From NCBI GenBank assembly GCA_963785755.1, contig CAWAXG010000032.1, positions 62,001-126,000 on the forward strand: a DNA stretch of 64,000 nucleotides, in the 5' to 3' direction. The notes below the pieces were generated by a model. The model worked only from the letters and a program-made list of their open reading frames with translations, had not been told where the DNA came from and did not search any database. Of this stretch, positions 44,213 through 52,815 are shown one piece after another; the first letter of the stretch is position 1; each line of letters begins with the position of its first letter. The stretch comes from JACCXG01 sp963785755. GTDB lineage: Bacteria; Acidobacteriota; Vicinamibacteria; Vicinamibacterales; 2-12-FULL-66-21. The position numbers were made by a program, and so were the translations under genes.

Positions 44213-45705
44213 ACGCCCTGTGGGACGGGTTCGGCGTGGCGCTGTCCGCGCGCGGTGTGCTGTGGGGGCTGGCCGGCGTGACCCTGGGCACACTCGTCGG
44301 CGTGCTGCCGGGCATCGGGCCGGCCCTCACGATTGCCCTGCTGCTGCCCCTGACCTACTCGGTCGACGCGACGGCCGCGTTCATCATGTTCGCGGGCATC
44401 TATTACGGCGCGATGTACGGAGGATCGACGACCGCGATCCTGCTGAACACGCCGGGCGAGAGCGGCTCGATCGTGTCGGCGATCGAAGGACACAGGATGG
44501 CCAGGAGCGGACGCGGCGGCGCCGCGCTCGCGACTGCCGCCATTGGTTCGTTCGTCGCTGGAACGATCGGCACCGCGGCGCTGACGATCACCGCGCCGTT
44601 CCTCGTCACCCTGGCGCTCCGGTTCGGACCCGCCGAGTATTTCGCGCTGGCGGTCGTGGCGTTCGCCGCCGTCTCCTCGACGCTGGGGGGCTCGCTCGTG
44701 CGAGGGTTGGCCAGCCTCTTCTTCGGCCTCATCCTCGGACTCGTCGGCATCGATCGCCTGACCGGCGACGCGCGATTCACGTTTGGCATTCCGTACCTGC
44801 TCGACGGAGTGGATGCGGTCGTGGTCGTGATCGGCTTGTTCGCCGTCGGCGAGGTGTTCGACGCGGCCGCCCGCAAGCCATCGGATCGCGACGAGATCGT
44901 TCCCGTCACCGGATCGCTGTGGATGACCGCCAGCGAGTGGCGCCGATCCTGGAAGCCGTGGCTGCGGGGAACGCTCATCGGGTTTCCGCTCGGCGCGGTG
45001 CCGGCAGGAGGAGCGGAGATTCCGACGCTGATGTCGTATGCGCTCGAGCGCCGGCTCGCGAAGGGCGGCGGCGAATTCGATCGCGGCGCGATCGAGGGCG
45101 TCGCCGGACCGGAGGCCGCGAACAACGCGTCGGCGGCCGGCACGCTGGTGCCGCTCCTGGCCCTCGGCCTGCCGACGTCCGCGACCGCCGCGGTACTGCT
45201 TGCGGCCTTTCAGCAATATGGTCTGCAACCCGGGCCGCTGCTCTTTCAACAGGAGCCGCAGCTCGTCTGGGGAATGATCGCCAGCCTCTATATCGGGAAC
45301 ACGATGCTGCTCCTGTTGAATCTGCCCCTCGTGGGTCTCTGGGTGCGGCTGCTCACGATCCCGCGGCGGCTGCAATATGCTGGCATCCTGACGCTGGCGA
45401 GCCTCGGCGCGTACAGCGTCGACCGATCGACGTTCGACGTCGGCCTGATGTATCTCATCGGGCTGGCCGGGTTCGGCATGCGGCGGTGGTCGATGCCGCT
45501 GGCCCCCGCCGTCATCGGGCTGATCCTGGGTCCGCTCGCCGAGCAGCAGTTCCGGCGAGCGCTGGCGATCGGCGGTTCCCCTTCGATCTTTGTGTCCCGT
45601 CCGATATCGTTCACACTACTGCTGCTCGCTCTGATGATCGTCGCCGGTATGGGAGGACGGGCGTTTCTTCAAGGGAGGAAGGGAGCTGCGCGAAGACGAG
45701 AATAA
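44200..45705 (+). CDS. TctA-type large membrane subunit of a tripartite tricarboxylate transporter
   Basis: 501 aa. Signatures in order: GTLVGVLPGIGPALTIALLLPLTY, quoted here in part as VLPGIGPALTIALLLPLTY, then AGIYYGAMYGGSTTAIL and LLNTPGESGSIVSAIEGH. The second half holds GVAGPEAANNASAAGTLVPLL and further helices (about twelve in all). It transports tricarboxylate-like solutes using an ion gradient, with the upstream fused protein supplying the binding and small membrane parts. It is translationally coupled to that gene. Confidence 0.93.
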   Translation: MDSLNALWDGFGVALSARGVLWGLAGVTLGTLVGVLPGIGPALTIALLLPLTYSVDATAAFIMFAGIYYGAMYGGSTTAILLNTPGESGSIVSAIEGHRMARSGRGGAALATAAIGSFVAGTIGTAALTITAPFLVTLALRFGPAEYFALAVVAFAAVSSTLGGSLVRGLASLFFGLILGLVGIDRLTGDARFTFGIPYLLDGVDAVVVVIGLFAVGEVFDAAARKPSDRDEIVPVTGSLWMTASEWRRSWKPWLRGTLIGFPLGAVPAGGAEIPTLMSYALERRLAKGGGEFDRGAIEGVAGPEAANNASAAGTLVPLLALGLPTSATAAVLLAAFQQYGLQPGPLLFQQEPQLVWGMIASLYIGNTMLLLLNLPLVGLWVRLLTIPRRLQYAGILTLASLGAYSVDRSTFDVGLMYLIGLAGFGMRRWSMPLAPAVIGLILGPLAEQQFRRALAIGGSPSIFVSRPISFTLLLLALMIVAGMGGRAFLQGRKGAARRRE

Positions 45706-45858
45706 GTTCTGGAGAGCGGAGGACGGGAGGACGGGAGGAACGCTGAACCCAAAAAGGAACTACCTCCTTGTCGCCGTCGTGCAGTCGTGCAGTCGTGCCG
45801 TCGTGCGGCGCGGTAGCGCAATCGTCAGCCGAGTAGGGCAAGAGTCTGGAGCGAAAAC

Positions 45859-46824
45859 GTGAAAGCCATACAAGTCGATCAACCCGGCGGCCCCGAACAG
45901 CTCAAGGTCGTGGAGATCCCCACGCCGAAGCCGGGTCCGAAAGATGCCCTCGTGCGCATCGCTGCGAGCGGCGTGAACTTCCTCGATGTCTATTTCCGCA
46001 AAGGGCTGTACAAGGCCGACCTCCCCTTCACGCCCGGGAGCGAGGCGGCCGGAACGGTGGAGGCCGTCGGCTCTGACGTCACGGAAGTCGCTCCGGGCGA
46101 TCGCGTCGCGTACGCGATGGTTCGAGGATCCTACGCCGAATACGCGGTAGTGGCGGCCGCGCAGCTGGTCAAGATCCCTGCAGGCGTCGAGTTCGAAACC
46201 GCCGCTGCGGTGATGGTGCAAGGCATGACCGCGCACTACCTGACCCACTCCACGTATGCCGTGCAGCCGGGCGACGTGTGTCTGGTGCACGCGGCCGCCG
46301 GCGGCGCCGGAGGCATGATCGTGCAGATGGCCAAGGCCCGCGGCGGGCGCGTCTTCGGAACCGTGTCGACCGAGCAGAAGGCGCAGGTCGCGCGCGAAGC
46401 CGGCGTCGACGAAGCCATTCTCTACACCGAGAAAGACTTCGAAACCGAGGTCAAGCGCCTGGCCAGCGGCGGCGTCCATGTCGTCTACGACTCGGTCGGC
46501 AAGACGACGTTCGAGAAGAGCCTCGCGTGCTTACGTCCACGGGGCATGCTCGCTCTCTTCGGCCAGTCGAGCGGTCCCGTGACGCCGATCGATCCGCAGG
46601 TGCTCAACACGCGCGGCTCCGTCTTCCTGACGAGGCCAAACCTGGGCCACTATCTGCTGACGCGTGAGGAGCTGCTGTGGCGCGCCGGCGACGTGCTGAA
46701 CGCGGTGGCTTCAGGGAGTCTGCGCGTGCGGATCGACCGCTCATACCCCCTCGAGCGCGCGGCCGACGCTCATCGCGATCTCGAGGCGCGGGCGACCACG
46801 GGGAAGCTTCTGATTCGGGTCTGA
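45859..46824 (+). CDS. Zinc-independent quinone oxidoreductase (medium-chain dehydrogenase family)
   Basis: 321 aa from the GTG at 45859. The family order is present: VRIAASGVNFLDVYFRKG, PFTPGSEAAGTVEAVG, the NADPH-binding motif HAAAGGAGGMIVQMAK and YDSVGKTTFEKSLACLRP. Zinc ligands are absent, as in the QOR/zeta-crystallin group that reduces quinones or enones with NADPH. It is a single gene between the transporter and a sigma-factor operon. The flanking spacers contain GTCGTGCA and GGAGGACGGG repeats. Confidence 0.92.
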   Translation: MKAIQVDQPGGPEQLKVVEIPTPKPGPKDALVRIAASGVNFLDVYFRKGLYKADLPFTPGSEAAGTVEAVGSDVTEVAPGDRVAYAMVRGSYAEYAVVAAAQLVKIPAGVEFETAAAVMVQGMTAHYLTHSTYAVQPGDVCLVHAAAGGAGGMIVQMAKARGGRVFGTVSTEQKAQVAREAGVDEAILYTEKDFETEVKRLASGGVHVVYDSVGKTTFEKSLACLRPRGMLALFGQSSGPVTPIDPQVLNTRGSVFLTRPNLGHYLLTREELLWRAGDVLNAVASGSLRVRIDRSYPLERAADAHRDLEARATTGKLLIRV

Positions 46825-46840
46825 GGGCGGCGGGTCGGGA

Positions 46841-46940
46841 GTTCTTGGAGGACGGGTTTCTTATTCACAAGGAGGACGGGAGTCCAAAACTTGTTTGTGC
46901 AGAAACCCAAACGGAATTCCTCCCGTCCTCCCGTCCTCCC
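46841..46940. repeat. Direct and inverted GGAGGACGGG/CCCGTCCTCC repeats
   Basis: At least two forward GGAGGACGGG words lie at about 46849-46885, and the complementary word CTCCCGTCCTCC recurs at 46918-46940. Together they can form a long hairpin before dispersed repeat copy B. Confidence 0.6.
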
Positions 46941-46979
46941 TGTTAAAAAAGTTCCTTCTGCCCGTGAGGAGCAACCCCC
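46928..46979. repeat. Dispersed 52-bp intergenic repeat, copy B
   Basis: About 45 of 52 bases match 22447-22498 without gaps. In the core CCTT/GAGG pairing, the A-T pair of copy A becomes a G-T wobble, so the hairpin potential is retained. It lies upstream of the ECF sigma gene. Confidence 0.7.
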
Positions 46980-47014
46980 GTCCTCCCCATGTCACAAACC
47001 CCCCGCCCCCGCGT

Positions 47015-47020
47015 TATACC
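47015..47020 (+). promoter_or_regulatory. Putative -10 element before the second ECF sigma gene
   Basis: TATACC lies 10 bases before the ATG at 47031, and no Shine-Dalgarno intervenes. If real, it favours 47031 over the ATG at 46989 as the start. Confidence 0.4.
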
Positions 47021-47030
47021 TGTGACGGCC

Positions 47031-47561
47031 ATGATGGAACCCAGCCGAGCAACGAATGAGCTGTTCCGGGAGCACGGCGCCGCCGTTTACCGGTTCGCGC
47101 TGATGATGCTCCGGCACCCGGAGGACGCCGAGGACGTCGTGCAGGAGACCTTCATGAAGCTCCTGCATCACCTGCGGTCGGGCGGGGACGCCGGCAATCT
47201 CCGGGGGTGGCTGTTCACGGTGGCCGCGCACGCCGCGCGGGATCGCCAGCGCAGACGGCTGCGGTGGATTCCCTGGCGTCCCGATCACGACTCAGCGGTC
47301 GAGCCGGCGTCCCTGCCCGATGAAGACGGACGGCTGCAGGCGGCGCGCGAAGCGCTGCAGCGATTGTCCGGACGAGACCGCCTGTTGATTGCCCTTCGTG
47401 CCAACGGGCTGGCCTATCGCGAGATCGCCGCGGCCGCGGGGATTCGCCCGACTTCGGTTGGCCGTCTGCTCGCCCGCGCACTGGACCGCTGGGCGCGGCT
47501 CTCCACCGAGGCGGCACATTTCCCGCCGAACCATGCGGCTCGCGAACTGGTGAACAAGTAG
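47031..47561 (+). CDS. RNA polymerase sigma factor, ECF family
   Basis: 176 aa from 47031 (190 aa if the ATG at 46989 is used). Region 2 is at about residues 5-80 (VYRFALMMLRHPEDAEDVVQETFMKLL, quoted in part: EDAEDVVQETFMKLL; then GWLFTVAAHAARDRQRR). Region 4 is at about 110-165 (RDRLLIALRANGLAYREIAAAAGIRPTSVGRLL; the recognition helix IRPTSVGRLL). It heads a four-gene operon with an anti-sigma protein and an ABC exporter, so the exporter is likely a regulated target or a sensor input. Confidence 0.9.
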   Translation: MMEPSRATNELFREHGAAVYRFALMMLRHPEDAEDVVQETFMKLLHHLRSGGDAGNLRGWLFTVAAHAARDRQRRRLRWIPWRPDHDSAVEPASLPDEDGRLQAAREALQRLSGRDRLLIALRANGLAYREIAAAAGIRPTSVGRLLARALDRWARLSTEAAHFPPNHAARELVNK

Positions 47562-47587
47562 GACATCACGCGAAAGCGAAGGATCAC

Positions 47588-48676
47588 ATGACCTGTCTCA
47601 ACGATGCGGAGATTCAGGCGCTCATCGATGGCGAAGCCGACGACCGGCAGCGCGAACATGCGCGCGCGTGCCGGCGCTGCGCCGACCGGGCGCAGGCGCG
47701 CGAACGGCGTAATGCCGCGCTCTTCAGCCCTGTCGAGCGCGATCTCGACGTGCCGCGCCATCTCGCGCGGCGGATCGACGCCGCGCTCGCCGCCGGGCTG
47801 TCCACCGGCGCCACACGTTTGAGAGGGGATTCGCGTCCGCCGCGCCGCCGTGCGTTCTGGAGCGCGACCATCGCGGTGGCCGCGACCATCATCGCCGTCC
47901 TCTTCGTGGCGCCGATGATCAAGGACCCGGCAACCGTGTCGGCGTCGGAGATCCTCGCGGCTTCGGCGACACGGCTGAACTCGCCGGCCACCGGGATCGA
48001 GGTCCTCGAGTACGAGCTCGTCATCGACGGCGTGCCGAAGGAGATGATGCCCGACCACGCGAATGGCACGTATCACGTCCGGCAGATCATCGATCACGAC
48101 ACGCCCGGACGCTTCTACTTCTCCAGCTTCGGACCGGACGGCCAGCCGATCTCTGCGATCTCGCAGGACCCGGCGCAGCATCGCCGCGTGACCGTGATGA
48201 CCGTCGAAGGACAGCCGTTCCGCTTCGAGACGACGCTGCCGGCGGAGTTGCCCATGTCGCTGCCCGAGATCGAGCGGCTGCACATGGAAGCCACCATCAC
48301 GATGATGCAGGCGAGCGGCAATCAGCTCCTGCAGGTGATCGACACACCCGAAGGCCAGCACTACCGGATCGAGGTGCAGCACGAGGGGAGCACGACGACG
48401 AATCCGGTGTGGGATCTGACGAGCGCGCGCGTGCTCGTCAGAGCCGGGGATTACCGCATCAGCGAGTTCGCGGTCACCGGCACGTTTCTCAGGAAGCCGT
48501 ACAGCCTGTCGTACAAGCTGATTCGCCGGGCACAGGGCGCGAGCCTGCAGTATGCCTTCGACGTGCCGGCGCTGCCTGGCCAGATCGAATTCTCCGGCGA
48601 GGGCAGCGTCCTCCCCGCCCGCGATGCCATGGTGCTCGCGTTTCGCGAGTTGACCAGGCTCAAGCAGGGCCGGTGA
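47588..48676 (+). CDS. Transmembrane anti-sigma factor with a large extracytoplasmic domain
   Basis: 362 aa. The N-terminal zinc-finger reads as H-x3-C-x2-C (EHARACRRCADRA). One membrane helix at about residues 92-112 (WSATIAVAATIIAVLFVAP) is followed by about 250 extracytoplasmic residues with a LolA-like, beta-rich look (GIEVLEYELVIDG, GRFYFSSFGPDGQPIS, EGQHYRIEVQHEGS). That domain may sense lipids or envelope state (inference). It is 26 bp after the sigma gene, and its TGA overlaps the ATPase ATG (TGATG). Confidence 0.85.
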   Translation: MTCLNDAEIQALIDGEADDRQREHARACRRCADRAQARERRNAALFSPVERDLDVPRHLARRIDAALAAGLSTGATRLRGDSRPPRRRAFWSATIAVAATIIAVLFVAPMIKDPATVSASEILAASATRLNSPATGIEVLEYELVIDGVPKEMMPDHANGTYHVRQIIDHDTPGRFYFSSFGPDGQPISAISQDPAQHRRVTVMTVEGQPFRFETTLPAELPMSLPEIERLHMEATITMMQASGNQLLQVIDTPEGQHYRIEVQHEGSTTTNPVWDLTSARVLVRAGDYRISEFAVTGTFLRKPYSLSYKLIRRAQGASLQYAFDVPALPGQIEFSGEGSVLPARDAMVLAFRELTRLKQGR

Positions 48677-49587
48677 TGTCGGCGCCCGCGATCAGCGTCG
48701 ACGGGCTCACCAAGTACTACGGAGCCGTCGTCGGCGTCGAGCAGTTGTCGTTTCAGGTGGAGCGCGGCGAGGTCTACGGCTTCCTCGGCGCCAACGGCGC
48801 TGGCAAGACGACGACGATGAGGCTGCTGCTCGATCTGCTGCGGCCGACCAGCGGTCAGGCCTCGGTGCTCGGCGTCGACTGTCACCGCGCGAGCCGGGCC
48901 GCGCGCGCGCTCATCGGATACCTGCCGGGCGAGCTTCCGGTTTATCCGGATCTCACGGCCGCCCGCTACCTTGACTATCTCGCCCGGCTCGACAGCCGCC
49001 CGGTGTCCGCCGCGTACCTGAACGAGCTGCTCGAACGATTCGATGTGAGCGGCGTCGATCTCGACCGGCGGCTTCGGGATCAATCGCACGGGATGAAACA
49101 GAAGATCGGCATCGTTCAGGCGCTGATGGCCCAGCCCCCGGTCCTGATTCTCGACGAGCCGACGGCGGGACTCGACCCGCTGATGGCCCAGTCGTTTCTC
49201 GCGCTGCTCGAAGTCCTGAAACGCCGCGGCGACACCACCGTCTTCCTGTCGTCCCACGTGCTCAGCGAAGTGGAAAGCAGCTGCGAGCGGATCGGCCTCG
49301 TTCGCGGCGGACGCATGGTGGCGGTCGAGACCATCGACAGCCTGCGGCTCCGCGCCGCACGCGTCGTGACCGTGGACTTCTCGGCGGACGTGAGCAGCGA
49401 CGTGCCGGCGTTGCCAGGCGTCAAGACACTTGGCCGGACCGCGCGACAGTGGACGCTGGAAGTCTCCGAACCGCTCGGCCCGCTGCTTCACGCACTCGCC
49501 GGGCTGCCCGTTCACGATCTTCAGGTCGAGGCGTTCCGCCTCGAAGACTACATCTCCCAGATGTACGGAATCGAAGTGCGATCATGA
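48676..49587 (+). CDS. ABC transporter ATP-binding protein
   Basis: 303 aa. Walker A GANGAGKTT (about residue 36), signature SHGMKQKIG (about 138), Walker B LILDEPTAGLDP (about 156) and the switch His in FLSSHVLSEVE. The C-terminal extension of about 80 residues is typical of DrrA/CcmA-type drug or lipid exporters. It is coupled to the anti-sigma gene upstream and overlaps the permease start (ATGA). It forms the motor of a two-gene exporter. Confidence 0.93.
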   Translation: MSAPAISVDGLTKYYGAVVGVEQLSFQVERGEVYGFLGANGAGKTTTMRLLLDLLRPTSGQASVLGVDCHRASRAARALIGYLPGELPVYPDLTAARYLDYLARLDSRPVSAAYLNELLERFDVSGVDLDRRLRDQSHGMKQKIGIVQALMAQPPVLILDEPTAGLDPLMAQSFLALLEVLKRRGDTTVFLSSHVLSEVESSCERIGLVRGGRMVAVETIDSLRLRAARVVTVDFSADVSSDVPALPGVKTLGRTARQWTLEVSEPLGPLLHALAGLPVHDLQVEAFRLEDYISQMYGIEVRS

Positions 49588-50393
49588 GGTCCCTCGCGCT
49601 GCTCGGACGCACGGTGACACAGGCGGGGTATGTGATCGTCGGCTGCCTCGCACTCCTCTGGGCGCTTCAGCTCGTCATCGTCGGCCAGGCGTCCGCCATC
49701 GCGGAGCAGAACTCGTTCAGCCGGGTAGGCGAGCTGGTTCCGGCGTTCCTCCAGCGCGGCCTCGGCTCGAGAGCCATGCTCCTCGCCACGTTCAAGGGAA
49801 CCGTCGCGTTCGGGTACTTTCACCCGGTCGTGGTCGTGCTGTTGTCGGTGCTGGCGATTTATCTGACGACCGAGCCGGCTCACGAGGTCGAGGCTGGCCT
49901 CGTGGATCTCGAGCTCGCCCGTTCGGTGCCGCGGCATGCCTTGATCACCCGCTCGCTCGTGGCCGCGGCGGTCGCCATCTCCGTCGCGGCGGCGATGATG
50001 GGATTCGGCACCTGGCTGGGGCTTCGCGCGTTCGCGTCGCCGTCGTTCGGAGCCCCTTCAGCGGGAACGATCGCCATGCTGCTGATTCACCTGATCGGCG
50101 TCGCGGCGGTATTCGGCGCCGGCGGGCTGGCGATCGCGGCCGGGGCACGTCGCTGGAGCACGGCATTCTTCGCGGCGGCGTTCGCCGCGGTGGTGTTGTA
50201 CCTGATGGATTTCCTGTCGATCGGCTGGCCGTCGATGCGGCTGATTTCCTGGGTTTCGCCCTTCCGGTACTATCCCGCGCTGGCCATCGTGGCTGGCGAT
50301 GCTCTCCGGATCGGCAATCTGGTCGTGCTGTTTGGAACCGCCGCCGTCTTCTGTGTCATCGGGTATTGGCGCTTCGAGCATCGCGATCTCTAA
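49584..50393 (+). CDS. ABC transporter permease
   Basis: 269 aa, six hydrophobic segments. The start ATG at 49584 overlaps the ATPase stop. Segments include GYVIVGCLALLWALQLVIVG, FGYFHPVVVVLLSVLAIYL, SLVAAAVAISVAAAMMGFG and NLVVLFGTAAVFCVIGYW. It fits the ABC-2 type membrane subunit by size, topology and partner. The substrate is unknown; control by the adjacent ECF system is likely. Confidence 0.85.
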   Translation: MRSLALLGRTVTQAGYVIVGCLALLWALQLVIVGQASAIAEQNSFSRVGELVPAFLQRGLGSRAMLLATFKGTVAFGYFHPVVVVLLSVLAIYLTTEPAHEVEAGLVDLELARSVPRHALITRSLVAAAVAISVAAAMMGFGTWLGLRAFASPSFGAPSAGTIAMLLIHLIGVAAVFGAGGLAIAAGARRWSTAFFAAAFAAVVLYLMDFLSIGWPSMRLISWVSPFRYYPALAIVAGDALRIGNLVVLFGTAAVFCVIGYWRFEHRDL

Positions 50394-50502
50394 ATCCTTC
50401 GCCGGGCCCCGCGGAGCCTCCACTTTTGCACATTTTTTCGCCAAGCTCGGCTGAAATTTCAATTGGACAGCTGATCGGCTGTCGTGGATACTGCCGGGGT
50501 CG

Positions 50503-50700
50503 ATGTTGGGAAAACACTGCCCGTCCTGCTCATCGTCCTCAATCCGCCTGACGACCCCTCAACGACGAGAAGACCTGGCGTTCTCCTGTAACTCATGCGG
50601 GCAGACATGGAGCGAGCCCGCCATGCCGCGGTATGTGCGCGAGGATCGCGACGATGATCCAGCGCATGTCACCCAGCCCAAGCGGCGCGAAGTGAGATAG
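50503..50700 (+). CDS. Small zinc-ribbon protein, 65 aa
   Basis: Starts MLGKHCPSCSSSSIRL and carries a second pair in CNSCGQTW, a four-Cys ribbon like those of transcription elongation or RNA-polymerase-binding proteins. The tail (YVREDRDDDPAHVTQPKRREVR) is charged. I do not see a Shine-Dalgarno. It follows the ABC operon by about 110 bp. Function unknown. Confidence 0.65.
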   Translation: MLGKHCPSCSSSSIRLTTPQRREDLAFSCNSCGQTWSEPAMPRYVREDRDDDPAHVTQPKRREVR

Positions 50701-50794
50701 CGCGTCCACTCAGGATGTGCCGCAATTTCCCGGGGGCGTCAAAGGCCTTTACAGATTGACACTGCGGATGCGTCGATGGCGCATACGGATGTGA

Positions 50795-50823
50795 TTGCCA
50801 AATTCCAAACGCTGAGCTAGAAT
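50795..50823 (+). promoter_or_regulatory. Sigma-70-type promoter for the DUF2167 gene
   Basis: TTGCCA, a 17-bp spacer and TAGAAT lie about 145 bp before the ATG at 50969. A second TTGACA (50756-50761) lies further up without a good -10. Confidence 0.6.
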
Positions 50824-50968
50824 ACTCGTCACTCCCCTCACCACTTAGCTGAAGCACCGGCCGGCTCGTTCACGCGATGCCTGTCCGGGCTCACTTACGT
50901 TCCGACGCCGACAGTCCGGCCCTCTCTGCATTTTGATGTCGAGGACGCGCCCTCGAGGAGGTATAGGC

Positions 50969-51841
50969 ATGCGCCGCTTTGTTTTCTTCGTCGCTTTGTT
51001 GCTCGGAACCGCGGCCGTGGGGCGCGCGCAGGAGCAGCTGCCGTCCGGCTGGACGCCAGGCCCGACCACGGGCCGGCTCGGCTCGGTGGCCTCCGTCAAC
51101 GTGCCTGAGGAGTACATCTTCCTGGACGCCAAGGCGACCAGGACCTTCCTCGAGGAAGGCCAGAACATTCCCGCGGGCGACGAGCTCGGCGCCCTGCTCC
51201 GTGTGATGCCGAACAAGGATCACTGGTTCGCGGTGTTCAGCTACGAGGACACGGGCCACATCGACGACAAGGAGCGCGACGCGATCGACGCCGACGCCCT
51301 GATGAAGACGCTCAAGAAGGGCAACGAGTACGGCAACAAGGAGCGGCAGAAGCGCGGCTGGCAGGTGCTCAACCTCGAAGGCTGGCATCAGCGGCCGTTC
51401 TACGATCCCGCGACCAACAACCTGACCTGGGCGACGAAGCTGTCGGCCGAAGGCTCGCCGTCGATCAATCACTCGGTACGGCTCCTCGGCCGGACCGGCA
51501 CGATGAGCGTCCAGCTCGTGGCGGACTCCTCGTCGATCGACGACGCGACGCGCGAATTCAACGCCGCGCTCGATGGTTACAGCTACAACCAGGGGCAGCG
51601 CTATGCCGAGTTCGTCAAGGGTGACAAGCTGGCCGGCTACGGGCTCACCGCGCTCATCGCCGGCGGCGCAGGCGCCGCGGCCGTCAAGAGCGGCTTGCTG
51701 CAGAAATTCTGGAAGCTGATCGTGGTTGCGTTCGTGGCACTGATTGGCGGCGCCAAGAAGATATTCGCGGCGCTGTTCGGCAGAAAGGATCAGCAGCAGG
51801 ACATGGCGGCCTCCCCCACGGCGAGCGGCGGCACGGCGTAA
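50969..51841 (+). CDS. DUF2167 family membrane-anchored protein
   Basis: 290 aa. The ATG at 50969 follows GAGGAGG. Signal peptide FVFFVALLLGTAAVGRAQ, then an extracytoplasmic domain with the family wording GRLGSVASVNVPEEYIFLDA, NKDHWFAVFSYEDTGHI, RGWQVLNLEGWHQRPFYD, and AGYGLTALIAGGAGAAAVK, then a C-terminal membrane segment (KLIVVAFVALIGGAKKIF). Family function is not established. It is followed 16 bp later by another membrane gene, likely one unit with it. Confidence 0.87.
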   Translation: MRRFVFFVALLLGTAAVGRAQEQLPSGWTPGPTTGRLGSVASVNVPEEYIFLDAKATRTFLEEGQNIPAGDELGALLRVMPNKDHWFAVFSYEDTGHIDDKERDAIDADALMKTLKKGNEYGNKERQKRGWQVLNLEGWHQRPFYDPATNNLTWATKLSAEGSPSINHSVRLLGRTGTMSVQLVADSSSIDDATREFNAALDGYSYNQGQRYAEFVKGDKLAGYGLTALIAGGAGAAAVKSGLLQKFWKLIVVAFVALIGGAKKIFAALFGRKDQQQDMAASPTASGGTA

Positions 51842-51856
51842 TCCCTGATCCTGGTC

Positions 51857-52660
51857 ATGATCGGTCTCCTGGCGCTGCTGTGGTGCATCTATCTATCGGA
51901 ATGCCTCGTACGGCAGCGTCCAGGAGAATTGGTCCTCAGCGCTCGCGCGATCAAGGGGTGGCGCGCGATCGCTGAGCCCGAGATTCAGCTCCTCGGTGGG
52001 ACGGTGGGCTTCAGCTGGACGGCCGTGCTGCCCTGGCGCCTCGCCTTCACGCTGAGCGGTGACGAGCTCGACATCCGCAAAGCGCGAGACCTCGTTGGCG
52101 GCGTCAAGGAATCCACGCGATGGCTCCGCATCGCGTCGGGAACTTTGTTCCTCTGGGTCCTGGGTGGCTTGACGGTCCTCGTCATCACCGACCGCCTGCT
52201 CTCGGTCCTGCTGCCATACACCGTCATGGCGCTGCTGCTCTGGGCGCTGACGCTCGTGGCGTTCCTCCGCGCATTTCGCCGTGTTCACGGCCACCGGCCG
52301 CCGCTCGAAATCTGGGTCACCGCCGCGCTGTCGCCCGTAGCTCTCATCCGCGCTCCCCACATCGTCTGCCTGTCCGCCATCAAGTCCCTTCATCCGGTCG
52401 CGGCCTCGGCAATCCTGGCAGACGATGCCGAATTCCTGCGAGTGGGACGGTTGTGGCACTTCGACGCGCCGGCGCTGCGGCCGGCGATCGAGCGCGCGGC
52501 CAAGACGAGGGCGCTTCAGGATCAACTGACCGCCCCGCCGGCGACGTCCGAACATGCGGCGCGTTTCTGCCCGCGATGCCATGAAACGTACACCGCGGCG
52601 GCGGAACGCTGCGCCGACTGCACCGAGGTGCCGCTCCAGCTCTTGCCGAGTCGCTCGTAA
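51857..52660 (+). CDS. Membrane protein with C-terminal zinc ribbon
   Basis: 267 aa. One hydrophobic segment at the N-terminus (MIGLLALLWCIYLSE), two helices at about residues 98-140 (TLFLWVLGGLTVLVITDRLL, YTVMALLLWALTLVAFL) and a cytosolic tail that ends with a zinc ribbon CPRC...CADC. I do not recognise the family. The close spacing to the DUF2167 gene suggests that the two act together. Confidence 0.75.
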   Translation: MIGLLALLWCIYLSECLVRQRPGELVLSARAIKGWRAIAEPEIQLLGGTVGFSWTAVLPWRLAFTLSGDELDIRKARDLVGGVKESTRWLRIASGTLFLWVLGGLTVLVITDRLLSVLLPYTVMALLLWALTLVAFLRAFRRVHGHRPPLEIWVTAALSPVALIRAPHIVCLSAIKSLHPVAASAILADDAEFLRVGRLWHFDAPALRPAIERAAKTRALQDQLTAPPATSEHAARFCPRCHETYTAAAERCADCTEVPLQLLPSRS

Positions 52661-52815
52661 CGACCGCGTAAACGCGCCGCGTACCGCTTCACAGATCCAC
52701 CCGCTGATCACGCCGCATCGATCGGCGATCTCTCCCCCGGGCAATCGCACCGATCGATGTGTCAACAGCCGAGCTGGGTTGCATTCGATATATGCCCACA
52801 CGTCACAATACGCAC

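Noticed and set aside
45706..45858. A third copy of the dispersed 52-bp repeat
   Set aside because: Only a short AACCCAAAAAGGAA-type segment is shared with the 46.9 kb region; the core does not align.
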